Shown: positions 31,596 to 41,479 of the stretch, in pieces
Layout of the letters: each line of letters begins with the position of its first letter
Position numbering within the stretch: the stretch's first letter is position 1
DNA from: Dugong dugon
Taxonomy: Eukaryota > Chordata > Mammalia > Sirenia > Dugongidae
DNA: 64,000 bases
Reading direction: 5' to 3'
Assembly (NCBI GenBank): GCA_030035585.1
Contig: CM057476.1
Span: 26,210,501 to 26,274,500 of the forward strand
Made by a program: the position numbers and the translations under genes
Notes under the pieces: model-generated
The model's database searches: none
Told to the model about the DNA's origin: nothing
The model's input: only the letters and a program-made list of their open reading frames with translations

Positions 31596-31729
31596 ACCAG
31601 CCATCCCCGTGTTTCTAGGACCGAGTGGTTTCCACAATGTGGGACTTTCAGTCTTAAGACTGGGAGAGTCCTGGGAAAACTGGGACAAGTTGGTCACTCT
31701 AGTTTCTGCCTTCCTCCTGTTTTCTTCAA

Positions 31730-32200
31730 CTATTCATCTATGTACTATTTATTGAGCTTGTACAGCATGCCAGGCCTACACAAACACAACACCCACATTT
31801 TATGGTCAACTCATGGCGGCCCCATGCACAATGAGATCAGACTGTTGTGATCCATAGGGTTTTCACTGACTAGTTTTTTGGAAGTAGATCACCAGGCCTT
31901 TCTTCCAAGTTTGAAAACCATCCAGCATCACAGCAACACGCAAGTCTCCACTGACAGACGGATGGTGGTGGCGCATGAGGGGCACTTGCCTGGAATCGAA
32001 CCCAGGTCTCCTGCATGGAAGGTGAAAATTCTACCACTGAACCACCACTTCCCCTTTATTCACATGGGCTTATTTAATACTTAGAACCCTAAGAGGTAGG
32101 TATTAAGATGTCCATTTTGCAGGAAACCAACTGTTCAAGTACTTGACCAGGAGTATTGGAGTAAGGACTCAAGCCCAGGTCCACCAAGTCTGCCGTCCTC
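31730..32200 (-). repeat. MIR SINE split by a composite SINE
   Basis: The left part has TATTTATTGAGCTTGTACAG; the right part has CCTAAGAGGTAGGTATTAAG and ATTTTGCAGGAAACC. The tRNA-Gly SINE at 31,800-32,050 interrupts it. Confidence 0.55.
31800..32050 (-). mobile_element. tRNA-Gly-headed composite SINE (copy E)
   Basis: The minus strand has the head GGTGGTTCAGTGGTAGAATT and the B box GGGTTCGATTCCAGGCAAG. Plus-strand CTTCCAAGTTTGAAAACC and CAGCATCACAGCAACACGC are the RTE 5' part. TTATGGTCAACTCATGGCGG is the tail, slightly shortened. The B box is closer to tRNA-Gly here than in copies D and F. Confidence 0.8.
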
Positions 32201-32379
32201 ACCACCAGACCACACTGCCCCCAAAGAGGCTTCTGTCTGTCCCCTTCAGTAAGCAACTTGGTGCCAAGCATAGAGGCTCAGGGGTGCTAATCCCCTTCAG
32301 GCAGCAACGCCACCTCCCTGCTTTGCAAAATCTCTGCTTTCCCATTCACCCCATCCCTCTGTCTTTTCTTTCCAGGTTG

Positions 32380-32510
32380 GGGCCCTGTCAATTAAAAAGA
32401 AAAGAGGGAGAGCCCTGTACATGACCTTCAGCCAAGACTAATTAACACAAGTCCCTCAGAGTCATTGCAATGCTGAGAACTAACAGGTAAATGAACAAAG
32501 AAAGAAAGCG
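32380..32510. other. Repeat-free block, possible regulatory element
   Basis: GTCAATTAAAAAGAAAAG and CCAAGACTAATTAACACAAG (TAATTA core), followed by CATTGCAATGCTGAG. Short and unexplained by repeats. Confidence 0.33.
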
Positions 32511-32559
32511 ACCTTTGTTCTCCGTCCCAGGCTGTCAGTGTATCATATCTGTACTCCAT

Positions 32560-32715
32560 CAAGTACATGTCCTGAGCTCCATGCTGCATATAAGGAAACT
32601 GAGGCTCAGATAGATGAACTGTAAGGCCGAGTTCCTGCTAAGTGGCACATCTGGTGTTAGAAGCCCCGTCTGTTGGACTCTGATGCCCGTGCTTTAAGCA
32701 CTTCGTTCTATGCCG
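32560..32715 (-). repeat. MIR SINE
   Basis: AAGGAAACTGAGGCTCAGAT, then AAGTGGCACATCTGGTG and a long tRNA-like end (GCCCGTGCTTTAAGC). Clear MIR in reverse. Confidence 0.7.
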
Positions 32716-32734
32716 TGCAAGAAAGCCTGACTTC

Positions 32735-32905
32735 TTGTTGATTTAACAGCCCAGTGTGGCAAAGCGCCCCGAACAAATCCCAGAAGGTTTGTCAGGGAGG
32801 TGTTTGTGTTGCGCAAACAGCATTACACATGTCAGGGGCTTTGTGGCACCGTTTCAAATATTGACGAGGCCCATTAAAGAATTCTAAGAGCACAGGCTGC
32901 TCTTA
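32735..32905. other. Repeat-free block, candidate conserved non-coding element
   Basis: GCAAAGCGCCCCGAACAAAT, then TGTTTGTGTTGCGCAAAC, TGGCACCGTTTCAAATATTG and CGAGGCCCATTAAAGAATTC. TTGCGCAA is a palindromic C/EBP-type site. CpG retention is high for this window. Confidence 0.4.
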
Positions 32906-33059
32906 AGTGGAGCAGGTACTGAGTTCAGAACACTTGATCTAAGGGGCTGAACCATCATCATGCTGCAAGATGCAGCCGCATACCCTGCCTGCATGCACAC
33001 ACACATACAAGCGGGGCCCCCCCAATTCTCTGCAGTCCTCTACCACGACCGCCTCCCCC

Positions 33060-33330
33060 CATAGGCCATCGGAGGTGCGAGCCCTGTGCATTTCTATGAA
33101 ATGATATTTTATTAAATAAACAAACTGGAGCCATTTCTGCAGATTTATGAACAGTTCCCCAAGTCTCACTTCTTCGACCCACTGCAGATTTACAGCCCTG
33201 CATTAACCTCGTGAGCACTCGTAACGTTTACTAAGATAATGTTAGCAGGAGGGAGAAGGGATTTTTATAGCTGAGTAATAATTACAAAATGCAAGGAGTA
33301 CTCGGAACCTGTTTATTAGTTACGCTGGGT
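33060..33330. other. Repeat-free block, candidate conserved non-coding element
   Basis: AAATGATATTTTATTAAATA, then GCATTAACCTCGTGAGC, CGTAACGTTTACTAAGATAA and TGAGTAATAATTACAAAATG. There is no repeat signature. The flanking C-run at 33,018-33,025 and purine-rich DNA differ in character. Confidence 0.42.
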
Positions 33331-33897
33331 ATGTGGTCAGCCAGAGGATTGTGCATTCTACGCAGATTCCACTGGCAGAGATCGTCCCTGCCCCTCCTGA
33401 GCTAGTTTTCCCTCCCTAGCTTGTCTGGAGTCTGGTGTCCACTTTTAGAGACTGTGTCATCAGCGTAACCAGGTAGGAATCTCACAAAGGGCAGAAGGGG
33501 TGGCTGCTGGGTGACCCCCAGTTCAAATTCACCCTATTTCTCCAAAAGTAGGGCCCCAAAGTACGTGGTTAGAACCTCGAGAGAGGTGGCATCCCCTGGA
33601 AAAGGGGCAATCCTCTGGGGGTGCAGCATCCCTTTATCCCTTAAAGTGGAAGGATTGTTTATCAGGCCCTCTCCTGCAAATGGTGTTGCTTAGGGAACAG
33701 GGAGAAAGCGTGGCGGCATTGGAAGCTGCAGGGGAATGGGGAGGAGAGGGCTTTCAAAATGGTCAGAAAATATGAGAGGGGTAAAAGATAGAGAGATATT
33801 AATAATCAGAGCTACAGCAATCTGGCTGCACATACAAACCGTTGTGTGTCTGTTGGGGTGGGATGGTGTGAAAAACTACAAGTGCACAGAAAGAAAG
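33331..33897. other. Unassigned non-coding stretch
   Basis: No gene or named repeat is seen. A poly-A of about 13 at 33,899-33,911 marks the boundary of the next SINE. Confidence 0.4.
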
Positions 33898-33910
33898 AAA
33901 AAAAAAAAAA

Positions 33911-34117
33911 ACAGTTGCCAGTTGAGTTGATTCTGCCTCCTGGCAACCCCATATGTTTCAGAGTAGAATTGTGCTCTATAAGGTTTTTCAACGGCTGTGA
34001 TCTTTTGGAAGTAGATCTCCAGGTCTTTCTTCTGAGGTGCCTCTGGGTGGATTCAAACCTCTAACCTTTCAGTTGGTGGTTGAGTGCTTAAGCATTTACA
34101 CCACCCAGGGACTCCCT
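33911..34117 (-). mobile_element. AfroSINE, GGTCCCTGGGTGG subfamily
   Basis: ACAGTTGCCAGTTGAGTTGA is the tail. GAAGTAGATCTCCAGGTC is the middle. ACACCACCCAGGGACTCCC is the head. A 190-codon frame that starts here runs through this SINE and is spurious. Confidence 0.9.
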
Positions 34118-34118
34118 A

Positions 34119-34163
34119 AAACCAAACCCATTGCAGTTGAGTTGATTCCAGCTCATGGCAGAC
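34119..34163 (-). mobile_element. AfroSINE tail fragment
   Basis: AAAACCAAACCCATTGCAGT and GAGTTGATTCCAGCTCATGG are the last ~45 bp of a second SINE, directly after the previous one. The remaining body is absent. Confidence 0.8.
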
Positions 34164-34304
34164 CCGACCAATTAACACAGAATCTCAAGGGAAGGGGTTG
34201 GGCATCGTGCTTTTACAAACTCCAAGCGATGCTGATCCAGAGAGGCCTCAGACCAGCTGAGAGTCCCTCCAAAGCCCTTTCATATCCTGGCCTCACTGGT
34301 CTGA

Positions 34305-34455
34305 GGGTGGTCTGCAAGCCAGCAGCGTTAGCCTCACCAGGGAGCTGGTTGGAAATGCAGGATCTCAGGCCCCGCCCCAGACTTGCTGAATCAGAAACAC
34401 CTTCTAGCAAGACCCCCAGCCAATTCATGTGGCATTGGAACCTCAGAAATACTAC
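34305..34455 (+). mobile_element. MER5A-like hAT remnant
   Basis: GGAGCTGGTTGGAAATGCAG, then CTCAGGCCCCGCCCCAGAC and TGAATCAGAAACACC match the MER5A body in order. Confidence 0.72.
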
Positions 34456-34489
34456 CTCCCCAAATCAGGCAGAGGAGCCACCTATCTGT

Positions 34490-34590
34490 CCCTATTTTAT
34501 AGGGGAAGAAACTGAGGCTCAGGGAGGTTCAGCCACCTGCCCCAGGTCACCCAGAGCCAGGACTGGAAGCCATGCCCTGCACTGTCCTTG
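34490..34590 (-). repeat. MIR SINE fragment
   Basis: GGGGAAGAAACTGAGGCTCA, then CCAGGTCACCCAGAGCC. The core is well preserved. Confidence 0.65.
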
Positions 34591-34859
34591 GCATTTCACA
34601 CACACGTAGCCATTGATGAGGGAAATCCGTGGCAGGTGCTGGGGAGGTGCTTGTGGGCCGGAGCTAAAAATGAGCGATGGAGAGAGGGTGCCCTGGGGAA
34701 GGGGATTGGTGGGTGGCTGTCAATTAGTCACCCAGCCTTCTGCAGCTGGCAGAGCCGGCTGGGCGTCCTCACTGCCACCCCCGCCTCCTGCGCCTCTGCC
34801 CTCACTGCCTGCCTCTCCCCGAGCCTCCTTGAGATTTGAAACTCAAACAAGAGAATATG

Positions 34860-35090
34860 AATAATGTAGCGCCGTTCTCCTCTCGTCTCCCCTCAATCCT
34901 CAGAGGGTGAGCGAGGCTGCTTGTCTGCCTCATTAGTGGCTGTTCAACCATTTGATTTCGGTAACAATGAGTGTGCCTTCCTTGGAATTTTCATACCTAT
35001 TTGCGTCACCGGAGTCAACACTGAATTTTTGAATCCGCATGAAATTTTAATGGGGAGATCTGCATACTACACGCTCTCTCTGCCGGGCCC
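34860..35090. other. Repeat-free block, candidate conserved non-coding element
   Basis: CTGCCTCATTAGTGGCTG, then CATTTGATTTCGGTAACAAT, CCTATTTGCGTCACCGGAG, TGAATCCGCATGAAATTTTA and ATGGGGAGATCTGC. CGTCAC is a CRE half site. The upstream GC-rich 34,600-34,860 block has no gene signal. Confidence 0.43.
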
Positions 35091-35299
35091 ACCACCCCAG
35101 CCCTGATTCTGCCACAGACGACAGGCAAGGAGGCAGACTAATCACAGAGAAATGGACGGGAGCCTAGTAGACTCCCAGCTTGAGTCTGGATTGGGGGTAG
35201 GGGCCATAGAGAGGTCACCAGGGGTTGGGAATGTCTTTCCTGCTATGCTTCCAGGGCTCAAGGTGTACAGTTTCCAATTTCAGGGTAAGTGTTCAGAAC

Positions 35300-35425
35300 T
35301 TTGCTCTGAAGCCTGTTGGCCTAGGGTCAAATTCCAGCTTCTCCATTTCCTGGCTGTACGACCTAGGACAAGTTGCTTTGCCATTCTGAGCCTCAGTTTG
35401 GTCATCTGTAAAATGAAGATTCTAA
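35300..35425 (+). repeat. MIR SINE
   Basis: TTGCTCTGAAGCCTGTTGG, then CAGTTTGGTCATCTGTAAAA. It runs directly into the SINE at 35,425. Confidence 0.65.
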
Positions 35426-35623
35426 CAGTTTGCATTCAACTACTAACCTAAAGGTTGGTGGTTTGAACCCACCCAGCGGCACCACAGAAGAAATGCCTGA
35501 CAATCTGTTTCCATGAAGACTACAGCCAAGAAAACCCTATGGAGCAGTTCTACTTTGTAACACATGGGGTAGCCATGAGTCAGAATCGGCTTAACAGCAA
35601 TGAGATTTTTTGTTTTGGTTTGA
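35425..35623 (+). mobile_element. AfroSINE, GGTCCCTGGGTGG subfamily, 5'-truncated
   Basis: The start TAACAGTTTGCATTCAACTA lacks the first ~15 bp of the head. CTAACCTAAAGGTTGGTGG holds the tRNA-like arm. The end is AACAGCAATGAGATTTTTTG. Confidence 0.87.
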
Positions 35624-35684
35624 TATCATCAAAGACAATCTTACCAGAGCCTGGAGACCTGTTCCTCATCCCCAGGGGTCTTGT

Positions 35685-35775
35685 CAGGGCCTTCATGTCT
35701 CTGAGCCTCACTTTCCTCTCCTGTAAAATAGAGTTGACAGTCCCAACCTCTCAGAAGTGTTGGGAAGAGTAAATG
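35685..35775 (+). repeat. MIR-like fragment
   Basis: GTCTCTGAGCCTCACTTTCC, then TGTAAAATAGAGTTGACAG. Short MIR core. Confidence 0.55.
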
Positions 35776-36099
35776 GAACAATGCATAGAAGTGGACTCTA
35801 CAAGCCTTAAGAAGCCCTCAAAATGTGAGTGGTTATTAGGGGAGAGAGAGCTGGAGAGCTGGAGGAAGCTGTGGGACAGGACCTTGGGGCAGGAAAGAGT
35901 AATGAAGGGGTCTCCACCCCAGTTCACAGCACTGCCCTCCTCCCTGTGGGACGCCCCCACCTGGCACGAGAGGGGAGTGAAATGAAACACAGCCCCCACC
36001 CTATCCCCTGCCCCGCAGTATTTCTCACCTGGTGTAATGAAATGGAAGATATTTCTGCTGAGAATGGTGATTACTAACCTGCCAAGATGAGTGAGAAAA

Positions 36100-36250
36100 A
36101 TCAATTCAGAGAATGCGGGAGGGTAGGGGCTCTGTTGTCGGGGGAGGGGTGGGAGGAAGCATGGGAGAGAGGAGAGGGTGGCAGGGAAAGACAGACAGAG
36201 AGTGACCTGGGAGAGAAAGGGAGAGAGAAAGTGGGAGAGAGGTGAACCTG
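36100..36250. repeat. Purine-rich (GGGA/GAGA) tract
   Basis: About 150 bp dominated by A and G, for example GAGAGGAGAGGGTGGCAGGG and GAGAAAGGGAGAGAGAAAGT. Its minus-strand reading produces part of a spurious 169-codon frame at 35,751-36,260. Confidence 0.75.
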
Positions 36251-36369
36251 AACACCACATCCTATTCAGCGAGGAGAGACTTCAGGGGATTTAGCCTCAA
36301 TCCCTCTCCTGCCATTTCTCTCTTCAGTGATTAAAAAAGATGATTGAGAACGCGGGCTCTAGAGGCAAA

Positions 36370-36475
36370 TGTGTTCTATCCAGCAGAGATTCAGTAGGTC
36401 CAGGACTAGAACTGAGATTCTGCATTTCTAACCAGCTCCTGGGGATGCTGATGGTTTCTTCTGAAAACCACACTT
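36370..36475 (-). mobile_element. MER5A-like hAT remnant
   Basis: GAGATTCAGTAGGTCCAGG, GATTCTGCATTTCTAACCAG and CTCCTGGGGATGCTGATGG are the reverse complement of MER5A. Confidence 0.65.
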
Positions 36476-36596
36476 GTTTTCCCAAGGCTGGACACAGCCA
36501 CAACCTACTGGACCACAGTGACTCTATACCACAAAAGCTTCTCCCGTGTCCACCATGTGCCTTAACGTGGAAAGCCCAACACTTAGGAAACACACA

Positions 36597-36988
36597 GTTG
36601 TTGTTAGCTGCCATCGAGTCAGCTCCAACTCTTGGTGACCCTACATACAGCAGAACAAAACCTTGCCTATTCCTGCACCATCTTCATGATCGTTGGTATG
36701 CTTGAAAATGAGTTCATTGTTACAGCCACTGTGTATTTTGAGTGCCTTCCAACTAAGGGGCTCACCTTTTAGCACCATATAGGACAATCTTCTGTTGTGC
36801 TCCATAAGGTTCATTGGCTGATTTTCAGAAGCAGATTATAAAGCCTTTCTTCCTAGTCTGTTTTAGCTCCACTGAAACCTGTCCACCGTGGGTGGCCCTG
36901 CTAGTATTTGAGATACTGGTGGCATAACTTCCAGCACCATAGCAACACCCAAGCCACCACAGTACAACAAACTGACAGATGGGTGGTA
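36597..36988 (-). mobile_element. RTE-derived deletion element (second copy of same junction type)
   Basis: On plus the order is 3' end (GTTGTTGTTAGCTGCCATCG), then the junction region ACAGCCACTGTGTATTTTGA followed by GTGCCTTCCAAC, then the RTE 5' part ending AGTACAACAAACTGACAG. Read on minus, the junction CACTCAAAATACACAGTGG matches that of the element at 21,200. The flanks share AACACACA, a possible target-site duplication. Confidence 0.78.
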
Positions 36989-36989
36989 A

Positions 36990-37468
36990 GAACACACAAT
37001 AGTCTCATTAAATGTTCCTTGGGTGGACTCTTCAGTAATTACTTTTAAGTTATCTTTCCTTATGGCCACAGTCTTGCTCCTGACTGGCCCAACCCAAGCG
37101 TCATCACTTTCCCCCAAACAAATGTCTGAGCATTGCATGGGCGGGATGCCAGCCTCCTCTGGGTTGAAAGTTGGACAGACCTGGAATGGCTTCTTGGCTC
37201 CTTGCTGACCTACCCTATGACCTTAGACAAGTCTCCCCCATTCTCCGAGTCTCAGACTTTTCAACTATAACATGGGATTCCAGATTGCTCACCTGGTTGG
37301 CACGGAAGTTCCTTGAGGTCGAGGTGAGGACTCTGAGTAAACCTCAGAGCCTGGACAAACGTCAGCCATATCCCTGTGGGTTGTACAAGGAGGAGCCTCA
37401 GAACCTTCCGTCCACCATGAATTTTGGGAGGCAGGATACGGATGTGTGGAAAGAGTGTTGGCAGATAT
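36990..37468. other. Unassigned non-coding stretch
   Basis: A weak MIR hint (TGACCTTAGACAAGTCTCCC) is near 37,218. I recognise nothing else. Confidence 0.4.
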
Positions 37469-37866
37469 TATGGAGTGAATAGTGTCCCCCCCAAAAAAGA
37501 TGCTCAAGTCCTAACTCCTGGTACCTGTGAACGTGGCCGTGTTTGGAAATAAGGTCTTTGATGTTGTTATCAGTTAACTAAAGTCGTACTGGAGTAGGAT
37601 GGGTCCTAATCCCATGCTAGTGGCATCTTATAAAAGAGAACAGACATGGAGAGTTAGACAGAGGCAGACGCAAGCCAAGCAACGCCAAGGATTGCCAAGA
37701 GCCACCAGAAACTAGGAGAGAGGCATAGAACAGTTTCCCTCTCAGAGCCCTGCTACAGATACCCTAATTTGGACTTCTCACCTCCAGAACTGTGAGACGA
37801 TAAATGTCTGTTCCTTAAAGCCATCCACATTGTGGTATTTTGTTATGGCAGCCCTAGGACATTAAG
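37469..37866 (+). mobile_element. MaLR-type solo LTR (MLT1-like)
   Basis: GAATAGTGTCCCCCCCAAAA, then CCTGGTACCTGTGAACGTGG, GTAGGATGGGTCCTAATCCC, and the end TTTTGTTATGGCAGCCCTAG. The copy is close to those at 228 and 16,603. Confidence 0.75.
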
Positions 37867-38070
37867 AAGGTCCTTGGGTGGCGCAAATGGTTTGCACCGC
37901 TTGACTTCTAACCTAAAGATTGGTGGTTTGAACCGGCCCAGCAGTGCCATGGAAGAAAGGCCTGGTGATGTGCTTCCATAAGATTACAGCCAAGAAAACT
38001 CTATTGGGCAGTTCTACTCTGTAACATATGGGATCGCCGTGAGTCAGAATCAAACTTGACAGCAATAGGT
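37867..38070 (+). mobile_element. AfroSINE, GGTCCCTGGGTGG subfamily
   Basis: AAGGTCCTTGGGTGGCGCAA is the head, and GGTGGTTTGAACCGGCCC the B box. GGGATCGCCGTGAGTCAGAA and the GACAGCAATAGG end follow. TAGGACA lies on both sides. Confidence 0.9.
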
Positions 38071-38219
38071 TAGGACACCGTGACAGTAGTAATAGGGCTC
38101 ACAAAGTGACTGCTGTTGCATAAAATCCAAACCCCCTCCCACAGCCCAACAAGTATGTGAGATTCAGCATCTGTCCACCTCTCAGACTTTGTCTGGACTC
38201 TAAAACTCATCCAGCCCAA

Positions 38220-38559
38220 CTCCCACATTTCATAGAGGAAGAATCAGAAACTTAAGGAAGAGAAATGATTTGCCCAGAGTCTAACAGAGAACTGTCCTTT
38301 CATTTGTTGCTAACTTCCGGTTAAGACAGCAGATTGAACACACCCTTCTAAGACATTTCCCTCCATAAAATCACAACAGAGGAACGTTTAAAGGCCTAAA
38401 CAGGAAGACAGGGAGGAAGGACAGGGAGAATGGAGGAAAGAGAACAATGACCAAGCTGGGGCATTGGAAAGCAGGGAAAATGGTACAAGACATAGCAGAT
38501 CCAACACAATTGAATCCCAAGCCAACAGTGGGGACATTGAGGACCAATCCATCACACAT
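38220..38559. other. MIR-like fragment and unassigned sequence
   Basis: CATTTCATAGAGGAAGAATC is MIR-like in reverse at 38,226-38,290. I recognise nothing in the rest. Confidence 0.4.
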
Positions 38560-39075
38560 TCGTTTGTTATTCCACTCAATTACCTTTCATTTAGCAGCTG
38601 CTCCACACCAGGCCCAGGATCGAGATGAATGGGACCCTCAAGACAACCTTGCCTTTAGGGAGCGCACAATCTTTTGGTGGCAACAGAGGAGCAAGGCAAA
38701 CAAGGTGCATGATAAAGCCTGCAATAAGAGTACAGGAGATGCCCCAAAGGGATAGCAATCAACTCTTGTGGGGAACGAAAAGGCAGAAAATCCTGGAAAG
38801 GACAGAGGAGGTAGAGCTGTGGACTGAAGAAGCACCAAGAAGAGAATGAGAGACACCTCCAGCCATAGAAGAGCCTTCGTGAGGGCAGGAAGGAGTAAGA
38901 GTACAAAACATTCAGAGCATGGCAAGACTCAGAGATGGTGAGGCCAGAGGCGTGCTCAGGTGACGGATCTTAAAGAGCCTTATGAGCCTGAACTCAAAGG
39001 CACTAGGGAGCCATAGAAGGGTTTTGAGCAGGAGCATGACATGGTTCAGAAAGATCACTCTGATAGTTGTAGAAT
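38560..39075 (-). repeat. L2 LINE fragment
   Basis: TTCCACTCAATTACCTTTC leads to CACCAGGCCCAGGATC. Later come GGTGACGGATCTTAAAGAGC, GGCACTAGGGAGCCATAG, AGGGTTTTGAGCAGGAGC and AGATCACTCTGATAG, all reverse-complement L2 blocks in the right order. Confidence 0.65.
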
Positions 39076-39329
39076 GGAGTCTTTGGATTTCCTGTTTATG
39101 TCTCTTTCCTTTCCTCCATCCTTTCTTCTACAAACTGTGATTGAGCACCGGCTGTGTGCATAGCCCCATGCTGGGTGCCTGAGACCATAGCCCAGGTGTC
39201 CACCTCAGTGTGCATGGCATAAGCAGTCGTGAGCAGCCGTAGTCAGGCCAGGTCTGCACTCCTGAGTCCCGTTGCTTCGGAAATGCTTCCCACTGAGTGT
39301 CGGATGTGCACCTGCCGGCCTGCACACTC

Positions 39330-39665
39330 GCATAAAAGTCTCGGGGGAAAAAATTGATTATATTCATTCTCTTAACCTCATCCCAACTCGAACATAAATC
39401 GTCTCTGTTTATAACACTTCTGGCATTTTGTGCATTTTGCCGAGTGACATAAAATGACAATAAATTTAGGCCCGACCAGCAGAAAAGTACCTAAAATGCC
39501 ACATGTCACTAATATTGACAGGTTCTAAAAGTAAAACTTGGAAATGGTTCAGACGACATAAATTAAAATAAAAATATATACTTTGTCCTTGAGACAGAAT
39601 CAGCTAAAATTAAACTGGGGGGTGTGTGCAGAATGTCCAGGAATATGAGGTAAAGAACAAGCAGG
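39330..39665. other. Repeat-free AT-rich block, candidate conserved non-coding element
   Basis: ATTGATTATATTCATTCTC, then CATAAATCGTCTCTGTTTAT, GAGTGACATAAAATGACAAT, CCACATGTCACTAATATTG and ACGACATAAATTAAAAT. No repeat signature is seen. CpGs are kept in TCGGGG, CTCGAAC, ATCGTC and CCCGACC. Confidence 0.43.
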
Positions 39666-39783
39666 GATGCCCAGTTCAGGACAGAGTCACAGCCCCGAGG
39701 TCTCCAAGGACCCGAACAAAATCCAATCCATACACTTGATGAAAATTTTTTTTTAAAAAAAAAGGATGATTCTTAACGCTGCA

Positions 39784-39950
39784 CTGTCCAGTAGAGTAGC
39801 TGCCACCCTTACATGGCCCTTCAAATGTAAATTTTATTTAATTAATTTAAATACAATTGACATTCAGCTCCTTAGTTGTACTAGCCCCTTTTCCAGTGCT
39901 CAGTAGCCACATGAGGCTGGTGGCTATTGTATTGGACAGCTCAGACCTCG
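39784..39950 (+). mobile_element. hAT-like non-autonomous transposon
   Basis: GCACTGTCCAGTAGAGTAGC at one end and GTATTGGACAGCTCAG at the other are imperfect inverted repeats. CAGTAGCCACATGAGGCTGG is the typical right half. It is the same type as the element at 15,160. Confidence 0.68.
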
Positions 39951-40343
39951 AAGAACGTCAGTGCAGAAAGCTCTATAGAGCAGAGGTGTCTTCCAGCAAG
40001 AAGCATCCATCCCTGCTGCTATCAGGGCCACCGACGCCTGTGAATTTCCTCCCCTGCTTCTGGTTCTCTCTCTCTGTCTCCTTCCTCTTTCTCTCACCAA
40101 CTTTCTCTAGCAAACTGTCTGCCTGCCCCCACCACTGCCTTCCTCTCTACCTCTTTCTTCTATTTACCTTCCCTTTTCAGTATTTTCCTGTAACATAAAT
40201 GAGTTTGATTCTGAAGGTAACTCACGATTTGGAAACTAGGGGTCAAATTCCTGTTAGCACTTACGAACAGTGAGATCTCAGGCAAGTGATCACAGCATGC
40301 TTGTGCTTCAGATTTGTAATTATGGGGAGAATAATACCTACCT
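39951..40343. other. Pyrimidine-rich stretch and MIR fragment
   Basis: 40,060-40,190 is pyrimidine-rich (TCTCTCTCTGTCTCCTTCC). 40,240-40,343 looks like MIR in sense (GATCTCAGGCAAGTGATC, TTATGGGGAGAATAATACC). Confidence 0.5.
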
Positions 40344-40535
40344 TGAAGTCCCTGGGTGGTGCAAACAGTTTAATGCACTCAGCTGCTAACAGAAAGGTTT
40401 GAGTCCACCCAGAGGCATCTCAGAAGAAAGGCCTGGAAATCTACTTCCAAACACTTAGCCATTGGAAACCTGCTGGAGACAGTTCTACTCTGACATATGG
40501 GGGGGTCACCAGGAGTTGGAATCAGTTTTAATATC
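40344..40535 (+). mobile_element. AfroSINE, GGTCCCTGGGTGG subfamily
   Basis: GAAGTCCCTGGGTGGTGCAA is the head. The tail is GGGGGGTCACCAGGAGTTGG with AATCAGTTTTAATATC. The rest of an interrupted MIR continues after it (CACCCAGTAGGTGCTCAGTA). Confidence 0.88.
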
Positions 40536-40599
40536 TACAATGCATGGCTTATGAATGAAATCACACGTTATGTGGCACCCAGTAGGTGCTCAGTAGATG

Positions 40600-40990
40600 C
40601 TATTTTTTTTTCTTCTCCTTGTTCACAAACCTTCAGACGCTCACAAAAACTACTAGGGATATTTCAGACTCTTGGCCTGTTTTATCTTTGTCCCCAACCC
40701 GCTCAAACCCTTTTCCATATTCCAAACACTCCATGTACTTCTGATCTCCCTGTCTTTGCATCAGCTGTTTGCCCAACCTGGAATGCCCTTTCCCCTTTGC
40801 TCTGCCTTTTAGCATCCTACTCCCCATTGAGGGTTCAGCTTGGATACCACCACCTCCTCCTGAAAGCGTTCCTGTCTTCTCCACAGCTCCTAGCTCAAGA
40901 CCTGTTGATGATTACAGCAAACAATGTGGCTTTTCTGGCCCGCTTCTAGCAGACTGGAACCCAGGTCCCAATCCCTGGCTGATACAACAG
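40600..40990 (+). repeat. L2 LINE 3' region
   Basis: TTTGCCCAACCTGGAATGCC, then CTTTTAGCATCCTACTCC and CACCTCCTCCTGAAAGCGTT. The 150-codon plus frame here is L2-derived noise. Confidence 0.65.
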
Positions 40991-41005
40991 ATTTCTTCCC
41001 AAACT

Positions 41006-41211
41006 AAACCAAGCCAGTTGCCACTGAGTCCATTCTGACTCATGGTGACCCCATGTGTTACAGAGGAGAGCTGAGCTCCAAAGGGTTTTCTTGACTGTCT
41101 TCTTTATGGAAGCAGATGGCCATGCCTTTCTTCCACCGCACTGGGTGGCTTCAAACTGCCAACCTTCAGGTGATCAGCCAAGTGCAAACCACCTGCCCCA
41201 CCCAGGGACCT
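41006..41211 (-). mobile_element. AfroSINE, GGTCCCTGGGTGG subfamily
   Basis: AACCAAGCCAGTTGCCACTG is the tail, ATGGAAGCAGATGGCCATGC the middle, and TGCCCCACCCAGGGACC the head. Confidence 0.88.
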
Positions 41212-41212
41212 A

Positions 41213-41440
41213 TGGAGTTGGGACTTGATCTTGAGGACAGCGGGAAGTCACAGAGGGTTTTAAGCAAGGGAGAGCTCTGGTCTTAGAGGTTGTTGAGAAA
41301 TCTGACTGCTCTGGGGAGGCTAGGTGGCGGGGGCTGGGTTGGGGGGCAAGGCCAGAGGCAGGAGGCCCAAGAGGACCTGGCCGCAGGGTGGCCATGGTGG
41401 AGACCTAGTTCTGGGATGAGAAGATGGAGGTAGAGGTGGA
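41213..41440 (-). repeat. L2 LINE fragment
   Basis: TTGATCTTGAGGACAGCGGG, then AGAGGGTTTTAAGCAAGGGA and AATCTGACTGCTCTGGGG are reverse-complement L2 blocks. Confidence 0.55.
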
Positions 41441-41479
41441 GTCTGGCGTCTTGGGCCTCTCCTTCCCCACTTTGGCTGC

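Noticed and set aside
34037-34609. 190-codon plus-strand ORF
   Set aside because: It begins inside a SINE and runs through a MER5A and an MIR fragment. It is a shadow of repeats.
35751-36260. 169-codon minus-strand ORF
   Set aside because: Much of it is the complement of a purine-rich tract. Composition explains the absence of stops.
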